64,000 bases of DNA from JBNKHG01 sp050290225 (lineage in GTDB: Bacteria; Pseudomonadota; Gammaproteobacteria; Pseudomonadales; Cellvibrionaceae), in NCBI GenBank assembly GCA_050290225.1, contig JBNKHG010000033.1, positions 1 to 64,000 on the forward strand, in the 5' to 3' direction. A program made the position numbers and the translations under genes. Below the pieces are notes generated by a model. The model made no database searches, had not been told where the DNA came from, and worked only from the letters and a program-made list of their open reading frames with translations. Shown here piece after piece: positions 8,314-18,774 of the stretch (position 1 is the first letter of the stretch; each line of letters begins with the position of its first letter).

Positions 8314-8400
8314 CTTGTCGGGGCGCCCCTGTGCGGCTGAGATCGGCGAATGCCGGGTCCCGTAGAACCTGATCAGGTTAATACCTGCGTAGGGAACAAG
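8314..8400 (+). ncRNA. TPP riboswitch (THI element)
   Basis: The conserved THI-box pattern is readable in order: a GC-rich P2/P3 start 'GGGGCGCCCC', 'GGCTGAGATCGG', then 'CCCGTAGAACCTGATCAGG' and 'TTAATACCTGCGTAGGGAA'. The outer stem pairs CTTGT (8314-8318) with ACAAG (8396-8400). It lies 164 bases before the thiC start codon, in the leader of the thiamin operon. By established mechanism, bound thiamin pyrophosphate would lower thiC-thiDE expression. I cannot tell from the sequence whether it acts on transcription or translation. Confidence 0.95.
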
Positions 8401-8563
8401 GAAAATGTCGGGGTACTGGCGCGCTTTGAGTCAAGTCTGTTGATACAGGTGAAGAACGATTCAACCCCAGCCAGGATTGATGCCAATCGGTCTCATTTCC
8501 CGCCCCACATCCCTCTTGTCTCCCTCGTGTTTTTGATTGTTAAGCCCATGAGAGAGCATCAAG

Positions 8564-10480
<1,917 letters not shown>

Positions 10481-10483
10481 GCC

Positions 10484-11635
10484 ATGACGGTGACGACTTC
10501 AATCAGCTCGACTTGCACGCCCTTCCGTGGGCGTGTCGGTATCGCCGGCGCCGGCCTACTGGGGCGGCTGCTGGCCTGGAAGCTGTTGCAACAGGGCTGT
10601 GGTGTGACCCTGTTCGACAGCGACAACTTGCTGTCGAGGAACCCCGGGCAACAACATCGGGCCGCAGCCTACACCGCAGCCGGTATGATTGCGCCCTTCT
10701 CCGAAGCCGTGGCCACTGAAAAGCTGGCCTACGATATGGGGATGCAATCTCTGGCTCTGTGGCCAGACTGGTTACAGGCGCTGCAACAGGAAAGCGGTGA
10801 GTCGATCGACTACCAGCAACAGGGCAGCCTGGTGATCGCCCATCCCCAGGACCGGGCTGAATTGCGGCAGTTCGAGACAGACCTGCAGCGAATGCTGGGC
10901 GATGACGCCCGCTATGAGTCCCTTGACCGCGCCGCCATCCACAATCTGGAACCGGACCTGGCGCCGCATTTCAGCCAGGGGTTGCTACTGCCCGTGGAAG
11001 CCCATATCGATAACCGCAGGCTGCTGGATGTGCTGCTGCAACACTGTCTGCAGATGGGTCTGGAGTGCCGCGACCAGTGCGAAGTGACCTGCGGCCCCCA
11101 CCAGATCCACACAGCGGCCCGCCGCTACGACTTCGACCTTGTCATCGACAGCCGCGGGGTTGGCGCCAAACCCGAGTGGTCCGCGGTGAGGGGGGTCCGC
11201 GGCGAAGTTCTCGGCGTTCACACACCGGAGGTAACCTTGAATCGCCCGGTGCGGTTGATGCACCCGCGCTATCAACTGTATGTCGTGCCCAAGGCCGAAC
11301 AGCATTTCGTCATCGGCGCCACCCAGATCGAAAGCGAAGACCGTTCCCCGGTGAGCGTACAATCCTCGCTGGAATTGTGCAGCGCCCTCTATACCCTTAG
11401 CCCGGCTTTTGCCGAAGCCCGCATTATCGAGCAGATCAGCAACCTGCGCCCCACGCTGATCGATAACCGCCCCCGGGTGCAGTGGCAAACCGGACTGATC
11501 CGGGTCAATGGCCTGTTCCGCCACGGTTATCTGCTGGCGCCCTGCGTGATCAACCATCTCCTCAACCGGTTGAATCGCGGCGGTGCCCTGCCCTTTGACC
11601 AGGCTCTCGGCCTGGAGGAGCCCGAACATGCTTAA
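10484..11635 (+). CDS. thiO: Glycine oxidase, FAD-dependent
   Basis: Oxidises glycine to the dehydroglycine used in making the thiazole ring, the oxygen-dependent alternative to ThiH. It is 383 residues with an N-terminal FAD-binding Rossmann motif 'VGIAGAGLLGRLLAWKLL' and a later segment 'GVRGEVLGVHTPEVTLNRPVRLMHPRYQLYVVP' features typical of DAO-family oxidases. 'VIGATQIES' and a C-terminal 'RHGYLLAPCV' are also present. It lies between thiC (3-base gap) and thiS (8-base overlap), so its role in the thiamin operon is firm. An aerobic lifestyle can be inferred. Confidence 0.93.
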   Translation: MTVTTSISSTCTPFRGRVGIAGAGLLGRLLAWKLLQQGCGVTLFDSDNLLSRNPGQQHRAAAYTAAGMIAPFSEAVATEKLAYDMGMQSLALWPDWLQALQQESGESIDYQQQGSLVIAHPQDRAELRQFETDLQRMLGDDARYESLDRAAIHNLEPDLAPHFSQGLLLPVEAHIDNRRLLDVLLQHCLQMGLECRDQCEVTCGPHQIHTAARRYDFDLVIDSRGVGAKPEWSAVRGVRGEVLGVHTPEVTLNRPVRLMHPRYQLYVVPKAEQHFVIGATQIESEDRSPVSVQSSLELCSALYTLSPAFAEARIIEQISNLRPTLIDNRPRVQWQTGLIRVNGLFRHGYLLAPCVINHLLNRLNRGGALPFDQALGLEEPEHA

Positions 11636-11831
11636 CCTGTCCTTAAACGGCGAATCGACACAATGCCCCAATGGCTGCTCCCTGACCGAGGTCATTGCGG
11701 CAGAGGGATTCAACGGCGAGAAAGTTGCGGTTGCGGTTAACGGAGAATTTGTGCCCCGCACCCACTACAGCGCCACGTTCCTCAGCGAAGGTGACTGCAT
11801 CGATATCGTCAAACCGGTGGGAGGCGGTTGA
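11628..11831 (+). CDS. thiS: Sulfur carrier protein ThiS
   Basis: A 67-residue ubiquitin-fold protein that carries sulfur as a C-terminal thiocarboxylate. The required C-terminal Gly-Gly is present ('DIVKPVGGG'). The true start is the ATG at 11628, inside the end of thiO, preceded by GGAGGAG at 11614-11620. A start further upstream would add residues foreign to the family. The stop overlaps the thiG start as TGATG, which implies translational coupling. No thiF homologue is present in the window. Confidence 0.94.
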   Translation: MLNLSLNGESTQCPNGCSLTEVIAAEGFNGEKVAVAVNGEFVPRTHYSATFLSEGDCIDIVKPVGGG

Positions 11832-12640
11832 TGATGGCCAACACTGCATCGAATGATCCCCTGACACTCTACGGCAAATCCTTTGGCAGCCGTTTTCTGC
11901 TGGGCACTGCGCTCTATGCCTCGCCCCAGGATATGACCAACGCCATCAGCGCCGCGCGCTGCGAGCTGATCACCCTGGGGTTGCGCCGGCAGAATCCCGG
12001 TGGCGACAACAGTGGCGACAGTTTCTGGACATTGATCCGCGATACCGGCTGCAAGCTGCTGCCCAATACCGCCGGCTGCCGCAGTCCCAAGGAGGCCATC
12101 ACCCTGGCGGAGATGTCGCGGGAACTGTTTGACACCGAGTGGTTGAAACTGGAAGTTATCGGCGATGACTACAACCTGCAGCCGGATCCGTTTGGCCTGG
12201 TAGAAGCGGCGGACGAGCTGATCAAACGCGGCTTTAAAGTACTGCCCTATTGCACCGACGACCTGATTTTGTGCCAGCGCCTGCGCGATGTGGGTTGCGA
12301 AGTGTTGATGCCCTGGGGCGCCCCCATCGGCACCGGTCAGGGGTTGCTCAACAAATACAACCTGCGCACCCTGCGCGAGCGCCTGCCCGATATTCCCCTG
12401 ATTATCGACGCCGGACTGGGCGCCCCCTCACAGGCGGCGGAAGCCATGGAGATGGGTTTCGACGCGGTGCTGCTCAATACCGCCGTGGCAAAGGCACAAG
12501 ATCCGGCGTTAATGGCGCGTGCGTTTGCCAACGCCATCGACGCCGGACGGTCCGCTTTCAAAGCGGGCCTGATGCAGCAGCGCCAAACAGCCTCGCCCAG
12601 CACGCCGACGGTGGGACAACCGTTTTGGCATCAACTGTAA
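11831..12640 (+). CDS. thiG: Thiazole synthase
   Basis: Forms the thiazole phosphate from deoxyxylulose phosphate, dehydroglycine and ThiS-borne sulfur. It is 269 residues with 'LYGKSFGSRFLLGTALY', the Schiff-base region 'WLKLEVIGDD', 'CTDDLILCQRL', 'MPWGAPIGTGQGL' and 'IIDAGLGAPSQAAEAMEMGFDAVLLNTAVA' features. The ATG at 11831 overlaps the thiS stop by one base, and a second ATG follows at once. It lies 15 bases before thiDE in the same operon. Confidence 0.97.
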   Translation: MMANTASNDPLTLYGKSFGSRFLLGTALYASPQDMTNAISAARCELITLGLRRQNPGGDNSGDSFWTLIRDTGCKLLPNTAGCRSPKEAITLAEMSRELFDTEWLKLEVIGDDYNLQPDPFGLVEAADELIKRGFKVLPYCTDDLILCQRLRDVGCEVLMPWGAPIGTGQGLLNKYNLRTLRERLPDIPLIIDAGLGAPSQAAEAMEMGFDAVLLNTAVAKAQDPALMARAFANAIDAGRSAFKAGLMQQRQTASPSTPTVGQPFWHQL

Positions 12641-12655
12641 TGACAGGCACTGACC

Positions 12656-14137
12656 ATGAATCAACCCAAACCCATCAGCTGGACGATCGCCGCTTCTGAC
12701 TCCGGGGGCGGCGCCGGCATCCAGGCGGATTTGAAAACCTTTTTTGACCTGGGCGTGCACGGGTGCAGCGCCGTGACGGCGTTAACGGCCCAAAATTCTC
12801 ACGCGGTCACGCACACCCAGGTGACCGCCCCCGACAGTTTGCGGGCACAACTGCTGGCGCTGGGTGAGGACCTGACACCGGCAGCCGTCAAAATCGGCGT
12901 GATTCCCGACAAGAGCAGTCTGGAAATTATCGTTGAACAACTGGGCAATACCGACAGTTTTGTCGTGTTTGACCCGGTGCTCAAAGCCAGTAGCGGCGAC
13001 GGCCTGACCACACCGGAATTGATTGATGCCCTGCCCCGACTCTACTCGCACCTGGACCTGATCACGCCCAATATCCCCGAGGCCGAGGTGTTGACCGGCC
13101 TGCAGATTCAGGACGCGAAGGACGTAGCCGAAGCCGCGGCATTTTTGCTGGGCATGGGGCCGAGAGCCGTACTGATTAAAGGCGGTCACGGTCGGGGCGA
13201 CGTCGTCCAGGATTATTTCAGCGACGGCGAGCAATCCTTCTGGTTAACCCATCCCAAACAGGATACACCCCACAGTCACGGCACCGGCTGCACGCTGTCT
13301 TCCGCCATTGCCGCCTTTGTCGCCCGCGGCAAAGCCCTGCGCGATGCGCTGGTACTTGCCCACGCCTATGTGCAACAGGGACTGCGCCTGGCACCGCCCC
13401 TGGGCGCCGACAGCAAAAACGGCTCGGTGGCACAGGCGGGCTGGCCCACACACTTCCAGGATTTTCCGCGGGTCAGCGAAACATCCGACGCCATCGAACT
13501 CCCGGCCTTTACTCGCTGTGACTCCCTCTCGCTCGGGCTCTACCCGGTGGTGGATTCACTGCTGTGGTTGGAGCGCCTGCTGCCGTTGGGCGTTAAAACC
13601 CTACAGCTGCGTATTAAAGACAAATCCGAAGCGGAGCTGGACAGCATCATCGCCCAGGCTGCCGCATTGGGCAGAGCGTACAACGCGCGCCTGTTTATCA
13701 ACGACTACTGGAAACTGGCGATCAAACACCGTGCCTATGGGGTCCACCTGGGCCAGGAGGATCTGGATAGCGCCGACCTCACCGCGATTCGCACGGCGGG
13801 ATTACACCTTGGGCTGAGCACCCACGGCGAATACGAATGGGCACGGGCGGCGACCGTCAAGCCCAGCTATCTGGCCCTGGGCACGGTGTTCCCCACGCAA
13901 ACCAAACCGGCCATCGTGGTGGGGCTGGACAACCTCAATCGCTGGGTGAAGACCCTGGGGGCAGACTTTCCCCTGGTGGCCATCGGTGGTATCAAGGAAC
14001 ACAACCTCGAGGCCGTAAAAGCCAGTGGCGTGGGTTCAGTGGCTGTGGTCACAGCCATTACAGAGGCCGATGATTATCGCTCCGCCACCTTGGGTTTGCT
14101 GGAAAACATTGAAGGGGCTAGTACTGCTTCAAGGTGA
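12656..14137 (+). CDS. thiDE: Fused HMP-P kinase / thiamin-phosphate synthase
   Basis: A 493-residue bifunctional enzyme. Residues about 5-255 are ThiD ('TIAASDSGGGAGIQADLKTF' start; 'ITPNIPEAEVL'; 'SHGTGCTLSSAIAA'), which phosphorylates the pyrimidine. Residues about 285-480 are ThiE ('LGLYPVVDSLLWLERLL', 'LQLRIKDKS', 'LFINDYW', 'GVHLGQEDL', 'LGTVFPTQTKP', 'AIGGI'), which joins pyrimidine and thiazole. ThiD-ThiE fusions occur in several gammaproteobacteria. The last residues, 'GASTASR', and the stop lie in a dispersed repeat (14118-14223), so the C-terminus seems to have been replaced by repeat sequence. Confidence 0.95.
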   Translation: MNQPKPISWTIAASDSGGGAGIQADLKTFFDLGVHGCSAVTALTAQNSHAVTHTQVTAPDSLRAQLLALGEDLTPAAVKIGVIPDKSSLEIIVEQLGNTDSFVVFDPVLKASSGDGLTTPELIDALPRLYSHLDLITPNIPEAEVLTGLQIQDAKDVAEAAAFLLGMGPRAVLIKGGHGRGDVVQDYFSDGEQSFWLTHPKQDTPHSHGTGCTLSSAIAAFVARGKALRDALVLAHAYVQQGLRLAPPLGADSKNGSVAQAGWPTHFQDFPRVSETSDAIELPAFTRCDSLSLGLYPVVDSLLWLERLLPLGVKTLQLRIKDKSEAELDSIIAQAAALGRAYNARLFINDYWKLAIKHRAYGVHLGQEDLDSADLTAIRTAGLHLGLSTHGEYEWARAATVKPSYLALGTVFPTQTKPAIVVGLDNLNRWVKTLGADFPLVAIGGIKEHNLEAVKASGVGSVAVVTAITEADDYRSATLGLLENIEGASTASR

Positions 14138-14223
14138 TATCGACGCCTGTAGGATAGGTAGGCTTCGATCCGGCCTGACATCGCAGTGGATTTGCGACGT
14201 TAATGCGTCATTATCAGTTTGAA
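14118..14223 (+). repeat. Dispersed repeat, copy 1 (end of thiDE)
   Basis: A 106-base element whose first about 50 bases (including 'CTTCAAGGTGATAT' and 'GATAGGTAGGCTTCGAT') and last about 18 bases (CGTCATTATC-GTTTGAA type) recur at 24584-24667 on the minus strand. It covers the thiDE stop codon. Both copies lie just downstream of a gene in the same orientation. The remaining gap to 14305 shows no gene. Confidence 0.75.
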
Positions 14224-14305
14224 AGACTACCAGCTCCAAATACCTAGCCGCAAACGCCTAGCCACCGAAGCTGCACCGATACCCTTCGCAGCGAAAATCT
14301 GTGCG

Positions 14306-14773
14306 CTATTCGCCGGTGAAAACCGGCGGGCGTTTTTCCCGTTGCGCAGCCAGACCTTCCTGAAGGTCCCGGGATCCGTTGCAGGATTCGAGCAATGCAT
14401 TGACGGCTTGCCGATCCAGTTGCCCCCGCGCCACCTGTTGGCCGATCTGTTTCATGGCGCTCAGTGCCAGGGGCGCGTAGCCGGCCATACGCTCGGCCAA
14501 CCACTGCGCCTTTTCCCTGACGTGCGGATGCTCCACCAGGTGTGTCAGATAACCTATCTGCAGTAACGCCTGCCCGCGAAAATCCTCGCTGGCCAACAGC
14601 AGGCGTTTGGCGACCGGCAGCCCCAGGGTTTGCACAAAGCGCTCAATCCCGTTGACGGGATAGCACAAACCGATGCGCGCCGGCGGCACAAACAAACGCA
14701 TAGCGGGAAACCCGATACGGAAATCGCAGGCCAACCCGATTTCCGGTTCGACACCGCCGGTGCGTTTTGTCAT
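14306..14773 (-). pseudogene. Truncated enoyl-CoA hydratase/isomerase (crotonase) remnant
   Basis: A 155-codon frame matches only the C-terminal two thirds of a crotonase. 'PEIGLACDFRIG' is the oxyanion-region helix, then 'FVPPARIGLCYPVNG', 'AKRLLLASEDFRGQALLQIGYLTHLV' pattern and 'MAGYAPLALSAMKQ'. The usual about 100 N-terminal residues, including the first oxyanion-hole region, are absent, and an in-frame TGA lies four codons upstream of the ATG at 14773. It is thus a gene fragment unlikely to make an active enzyme. It adjoins another truncated gene (14887-15045), so a deletion probably joined two broken genes here. Confidence 0.75.
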
Positions 14774-14886
14774 GGCAATACTTCACTCACTGGAAAAGGA
14801 TCCTGTCCCGAAGTGCGGTATTGTTATGGATGCGGTTGATGCTGTCCAGTTAGCCGCCCAGGGCTGGCTCATGGTCGGTATATGGC

Positions 14887-15045
14887 CTACTCATGGCTGT
14901 ATCGGCTCATGGCCGCGTCCGCCGCAGCCAGGGCACTCAGGTTCACGGTGCCGCGACTCGAAGCCGTGCGCGACAGAATATGCACCGGCCTGGCACTGCC
15001 CAACAGTATCGGTCCAACACAGATTGATCCACCTTGCCAAAGCTT
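14887..15045 (-). pseudogene. C-terminal fragment of a malic enzyme / phosphate acetyltransferase domain
   Basis: The minus strand reads about 52 codons that include 'VGPILLGSARPVHILSR' and 'TVNLSALAAADAAMSRY' before a TAG at 14887-14889. This is the typical end of the phosphate-acetyltransferase domain found in MaeB-type malic enzymes and in Pta. A stop codon (shared with the end of mgtC) lies immediately upstream, so only the tail of the gene remains. The choice between MaeB and Pta is uncertain. Confidence 0.65.
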
Positions 15046-15543
15046 CTATTCACCGGACCTGTCTTCCGGTTTTCCTTTCCAGTTAACGTATTTGTGATGA
15101 ACACCTCGCGTGAATATTGCGGAATAATCTTCGAGTACATCAACCACATATAAAATAACAATAACCACAATGGCAAGCTTAATCGCAACAAATTCACCAA
15201 CAACAGCAACACATACACCGATAGAAGCCAGCGCCCAGATTGTCGCTGCTGATGTTACACCGACCACCATTCCGTCTTTCGCCAGCATAACACCGGCACC
15301 CAGAAAACCGACACCGGTTACAATCTGGCCAACAATACGCGACGGATCCACAACACTACCCTGAAACGAAATTGCTATAGCAACAAATAAATAAGTACCC
15401 AACACTATCAGCGATGATGTGCGAATACCTACCGGTTTTCCACGCAATTGCCGCTCCAGACCAACAATCATGCCACAGGCTACGGAGGTACCAATACGCA
15501 TCCACTCAAACGGTTCCACACTTAACAATTCATTAAGGTTCAT
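15046..15543 (-). CDS. MgtC/SapB family inner-membrane protein
   Basis: A 165-residue membrane protein with about four or five hydrophobic helices. The family signature is present: 'VACGMIVGLERQLRGKPVGIRTSSLIVLG' pattern, 'RIVGQIVTGVGFLGAGVMLAKDG' pattern and 'GVTSAATIWALASIG'. Relatives include MgtC, linked to magnesium limitation and F-ATPase control, and other proteins of unknown function. It lacks the C-terminal ACT-like domain of true MgtC. It starts 26 bases after the GNAT gene and is the last gene of an AT-richer three-gene operon. The stop coincides with the junction to a truncated gene, so the last few residues may not be native. Confidence 0.85.
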   Translation of the reverse strand: MNLNELLSVEPFEWMRIGTSVACGMIVGLERQLRGKPVGIRTSSLIVLGTYLFVAIAISFQGSVVDPSRIVGQIVTGVGFLGAGVMLAKDGMVVGVTSAATIWALASIGVCVAVVGEFVAIKLAIVVIVILYVVDVLEDYSAIFTRGVHHKYVNWKGKPEDRSGE

Positions 15544-15569
15544 CTTTCATCTGTCTCTATTCATCTCAT

Positions 15570-16055
15570 CTATTCGCTTATTTTGTTGTACCCAATAATT
15601 TTTTGCATTTTCAGACCATCTTCCCCGTCAGCATAATAATTTGGTAATCGATTAAGCGCCACAAATCCCATACGCCGATAAAATGTCTGCACACTTTCAG
15701 CGGAAACACGGACTTCCAGTCGCAATATGCTGTAACCCGCCTCCTCTGCACAATGCACCACTGCCTGCAACAGGCAAGCACCGATCTTTTTATGCCGCCA
15801 TACTTCCACCACTGCAATTGAATAGAGTCGTGCAGGCCGTGGATGTACAGGCAACAATACAGTGGCATACCCTGCAATTGTATTGTCACACTGCGCGACA
15901 AAAGCTTTCGCTTTTGCTTTGCAAATCAGGTAACGCATCTGGCGCACAGAAAGCTGATCGGACGGAAAACTTGCCATTTCAATGGCCATAAGTGCTTCTA
16001 CATCATTCAATCCGGCTTTGCGAATGATAACCGCTTGTTCGGTAGCCGCTTTCAT
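15570..16055 (-). CDS. GNAT-family acetyltransferase, RimI-like
   Basis: A 161-residue acetyl-CoA-dependent N-acyltransferase. 'VIIRKAGLNDVEALMAIEMASFPSDQLS' pattern opens the fold, 'LYSIAVVEVWRHKKIGACLLQ' is the core strand and the CoA-binding loop (a variant of Q/RxxGxG/A), and 'VSAESVQTFYRRMGFVALNR' closes it. The start overlaps the stop of the upstream ATP-grasp gene by 4 bases (ATGA), so the two are translationally coupled. RLAN-type ATP-grasp genes are commonly paired with a GNAT, which suggests that the acetyltransferase acts on the same peptide or amino-acid product. The substrate is unknown. Confidence 0.85.
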   Translation of the reverse strand: MKAATEQAVIIRKAGLNDVEALMAIEMASFPSDQLSVRQMRYLICKAKAKAFVAQCDNTIAGYATVLLPVHPRPARLYSIAVVEVWRHKKIGACLLQAVVHCAEEAGYSILRLEVRVSAESVQTFYRRMGFVALNRLPNYYADGEDGLKMQKIIGYNKISE

Positions 16056-17509
16056 TGGCGCCCACGCTGTTCCAGGCGTCGTCCAAATTCTGACATTATC
16101 TGCATATACAGTTCATTGCCCAAATACACATCTTCAATTTTGTAATCAATGCTGGGATTGTCGTTCACCTCAACAACATATACCTGCTTGTCTTCTTCTT
16201 TTAAATCAACGCCATATAAACCGTCACCAATCATATTGGCCGCTTTCAGCGCTGCATCCAATACTATTCTTGGGGTCTCAAACGTAGGCAGCGTTTCAAA
16301 CCCCCCGGAACCATACCGTTTGGAATCGTGGTTATAGATCTGCCAGTGATTGCGCGCCATATAATAACGACAGGCATAAATTGCTCGTCCATTTAATACG
16401 CCAATGCGCCAGTCAAAATCCGTGTATAGATATTGCTGCACTAACAACAGTGCTGTTTCCCTGAATAAATTTTCAAGTTTCTCTTTAAGCTCCTGTCGAT
16501 TGTTAATTTTGAAAACACCTCGTGAAAAAGAACCTTCCGGCATTTTTACTACCACAGGGTAATCAAATTCCTGCTCAATATGATTCAGTGACTTTTCAGA
16601 CACATCAATAACAACCTGTGTTTTTAATGAGGGTACGCTGTTGTAAGTAAAAGCGTCATGTAGAAAAACTTTATTACAGCAACGCAGAATGGATGTTGGA
16701 TCATCCATCACCACCAGCCCTTCCCGTTCTGCCATACGCGCCAAACGGTAGGTGTGATGGTCAATGGCTGTTGTTTCCCTAATAAACAACGCATCGTACT
16801 GTGCTATCTGGCTGGACTGTAATGCGGTAATTATTTCTGCATTGATACCCATCTTGGCAGCCGCCTTGATAAATCGCCTGATAGCCGCTTTGTTGCTTGG
16901 CGGTTGCTTTTCCTCAGGATCAACCAGGATTGCCATATCCCAGCGCATGCGCCGCTCTTTGGGAGGGCGTTTCCATACCCGCCGGGTAAATTCCTGCAGT
17001 CGGGAAAATAATAATGTCCGTTGCTGGTTGTCCAGCTGCGACAAAGAAAGCCGTGTTATTTCCAGTTGGATTCCGTTTTTGTCATACAGCAAGTTGAGTT
17101 TCAGAATAGGGGAAGGGTATTTCTCAAATACCTGCCGCGCCAGTTTTTGCCAATTTTCCTGCTCAACCCAACCAAACAGTACCAGCAAACAGATCTTGCC
17201 GGTATTGCTATCGATCAAACTGAAAGGCAACGAAAACGCCGTGCCTGATAAAATATTACTGGAAAAATCTCTCAGGTCATTAATCGTAACAACACTGGGC
17301 AACACTTTGTGTTGACGTGCTTCGGCTAACAGAGAACAGTAATAACCCCGACTTAAATAATGCTCCGTATCACAGAGATTAATAATACGAGTCTTGGGCT
17401 CATGCAGTTTGGGATAATCTGCCAGATACTGCTCAAACGTTACCACATCCAGATCAATATCATCCGGCAGGTTGTCATTATTATCTACTACCACAATGGT
17501 TTTATGCAT
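16052..17509 (-). CDS. RLAN-domain plus RimK-like ATP-grasp ligase
   Basis: A 485-residue protein. Residues about 1-185 match the RimK-like ATP-grasp N-terminal (RLAN) domain: 'KTIVVVDNNDNLP' start, then 'RIINLCDTEHYLSRGYYCSLLAEAR' pattern. About 190-480 is an ATP-grasp ligase of the RimK type, with 'DALFIRETTAIDHHTYRLAR', 'YPVVVKMPEGSFSRGVF' (lysine and glycine loop) and the metal-binding end 'VYVVEVNDNPSIDY'. ATP-grasp enzymes form amide bonds through acyl phosphates. I chose the ATG at 17509 because GGGAGGGG ends just before it; an ATG at 17521 overlaps that site. The gene leads an operon with GNAT and MgtC. Composition is more AT-rich than the flanks, suggesting transfer. The product is unknown. 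Confidence 0.85.
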   Translation of the reverse strand: MHKTIVVVDNNDNLPDDIDLDVVTFEQYLADYPKLHEPKTRIINLCDTEHYLSRGYYCSLLAEARQHKVLPSVVTINDLRDFSSNILSGTAFSLPFSLIDSNTGKICLLVLFGWVEQENWQKLARQVFEKYPSPILKLNLLYDKNGIQLEITRLSLSQLDNQQRTLLFSRLQEFTRRVWKRPPKERRMRWDMAILVDPEEKQPPSNKAAIRRFIKAAAKMGINAEIITALQSSQIAQYDALFIRETTAIDHHTYRLARMAEREGLVVMDDPTSILRCCNKVFLHDAFTYNSVPSLKTQVVIDVSEKSLNHIEQEFDYPVVVKMPEGSFSRGVFKINNRQELKEKLENLFRETALLLVQQYLYTDFDWRIGVLNGRAIYACRYYMARNHWQIYNHDSKRYGSGGFETLPTFETPRIVLDAALKAANMIGDGLYGVDLKEEDKQVYVVEVNDNPSIDYKIEDVYLGNELYMQIMSEFGRRLEQRGRQ

Positions 17510-17790
17510 AACCCCTCCCATCCGTTACCGGAAATAAATAAGGGGCTATCAGGTATTGCCATATAGAAACAATGGCCAGATATTTAGTCTGTTCTGCCAG
17601 TTGTATTTGGTCAGTAATCCGTTTCATGTACCGCCGGTCTGCATAAAAAGTCGGGTGATGCTTGCCACATCAAAGACTGACGGTCTGGGCACCCCAACGG
17701 TTGAGGCTATCAGATGCTTAGTATCACACCATTAAATTATTAGCAACAAAATCCTGTTGATCAAAAATAGCTCTCTACAATCCATACAGG

Positions 17791-17973
17791 GACGACACAA
17801 CACACGTGGTGTTTGGGCCTTTGGACTTCATGGCACGGTTGGCCGCGCCGCCCCCTAAGCCTCGAGTGAATCTCACGCGCTTCCACGGCGTCTTTGCACC
17901 CAACAGCCGTCACCGCGTGACCATTACACCCGCTAAAATGGGCAAGGGGAAAACTACCGAGGATCGGACATGA
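17791..17973 (+). pseudogene. IS91-family transposase C-terminal remnant
   Basis: One frame, too short to stand out as a gene, reads 'DDTTHVVFGPLDFMARLAA' then 'PKPRVNLTRFHGVFAPNSRH' and ends at TGA 17971-17973. This matches the strongly conserved 'PLDFIARLAALVPKPRVNL' / 'RFHGVFAPNS' block of IS91-type (Y2/transposase 32) transposases. Only about 60 codons remain. The catalytic part is gone, and the sequence after the stop shows no resumed homology. The rest of the 17510-18094 gap has no gene I can support. Confidence 0.8.
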
Positions 17974-18094
17974 TGACCATTCGTTTTTATCATCGGAGCA
18001 ATAGGGCGCTAGCCGGCAACTTTGTCAAAACGGGGGTCGGAGGACCGGGCAGACGGGAGATGGCGTCTCTCATCCCCCATTTACACAGCTGCCG

Positions 18095-18448
18095 TCAACC
18101 AACGGTAACGTAGATCTTCTTGACCGTCTCGATGGTGCGCCAGGTGCCGACATAGCCCGGCTTCATCACAAAGCAGTCTCCGGCTTTATAGGTAACCGGC
18201 TCGCCGCCTTCTGGGGTCAGTTCCACAACGCCTTCGAGGATAAAGCAGAATTCGAACAACTCACCCTTAATCGAATGGGTCAGACCCGGCGTGGCCTGCC
18301 AGATACCGGTGTTGATCTGGCCATCCTTTGCCGCGTCCAACGCCCAGGTCTTGAATTCCGGGCTGCCGGAAATCAGGCGATCCGCGTCGGGCAATGATTC
18401 CTTGGGGGGAAAGGAGGGGTTCTGGTCGATGGTTTTCAACAATGACAT
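18095..18448 (-). CDS. Small cupin protein (DUF861-like)
   Basis: A 117-residue single-domain cupin. The two cupin motifs are present as 'KGELFEFCFILEGVVELTPEGGEPVTYKAGD' pattern and 'CFVMKPGYVGTWRTIE'. The glutamate and tryptophan positions resemble the (S)-ureidoglycine/DUF861 group, which often lacks the full set of metal-binding histidines; here the first motif has no histidine pair. I place the start at ATG 18448, preceded by CAGGAA. A frame extending to 18793 adds only non-conserved sequence. It lies alone in a region of gene remnants. Function is unknown. Confidence 0.75.
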   Translation of the reverse strand: MSLLKTIDQNPSFPPKESLPDADRLISGSPEFKTWALDAAKDGQINTGIWQATPGLTHSIKGELFEFCFILEGVVELTPEGGEPVTYKAGDCFVMKPGYVGTWRTIETVKKIYVTVG

Positions 18449-18774
18449 AAGCGGTTCCTGCACGTAAATGACTGGATGACCGGATCCGTCGGGCTCCGGC
18501 ACGGTGCAGGTATTGTAGAAAGGGCTGGCGGGCAGAATAATTTGAATTCCAGGCAAACCCCAGCAAAAAGTATTTTTTTTGATCGAACAAACCGCAAAAT
18601 GTCCCAAGGCTCTAAACGCCGTCGGCCGTCGGTGTTCTGTCGCGCCATAGCTACCGGGAGCGGCTTTCCTTTCGCCGGTACACAGGCCAGCCGCTCGCGC
18701 AATCGTCGCCACCTGGGTTTGCCCGAATAGCGCCGCCCTGCCTTGAACGTTTGCCGACCAAAGGGATCGCAAAG

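Noticed and set aside
14118..14223. Repeat as an rRNA or tRNA fragment
   Set aside because: GTAGGATAGGT recalls a 23S segment, but the flanking bases do not follow rRNA and no tRNA fold is visible.
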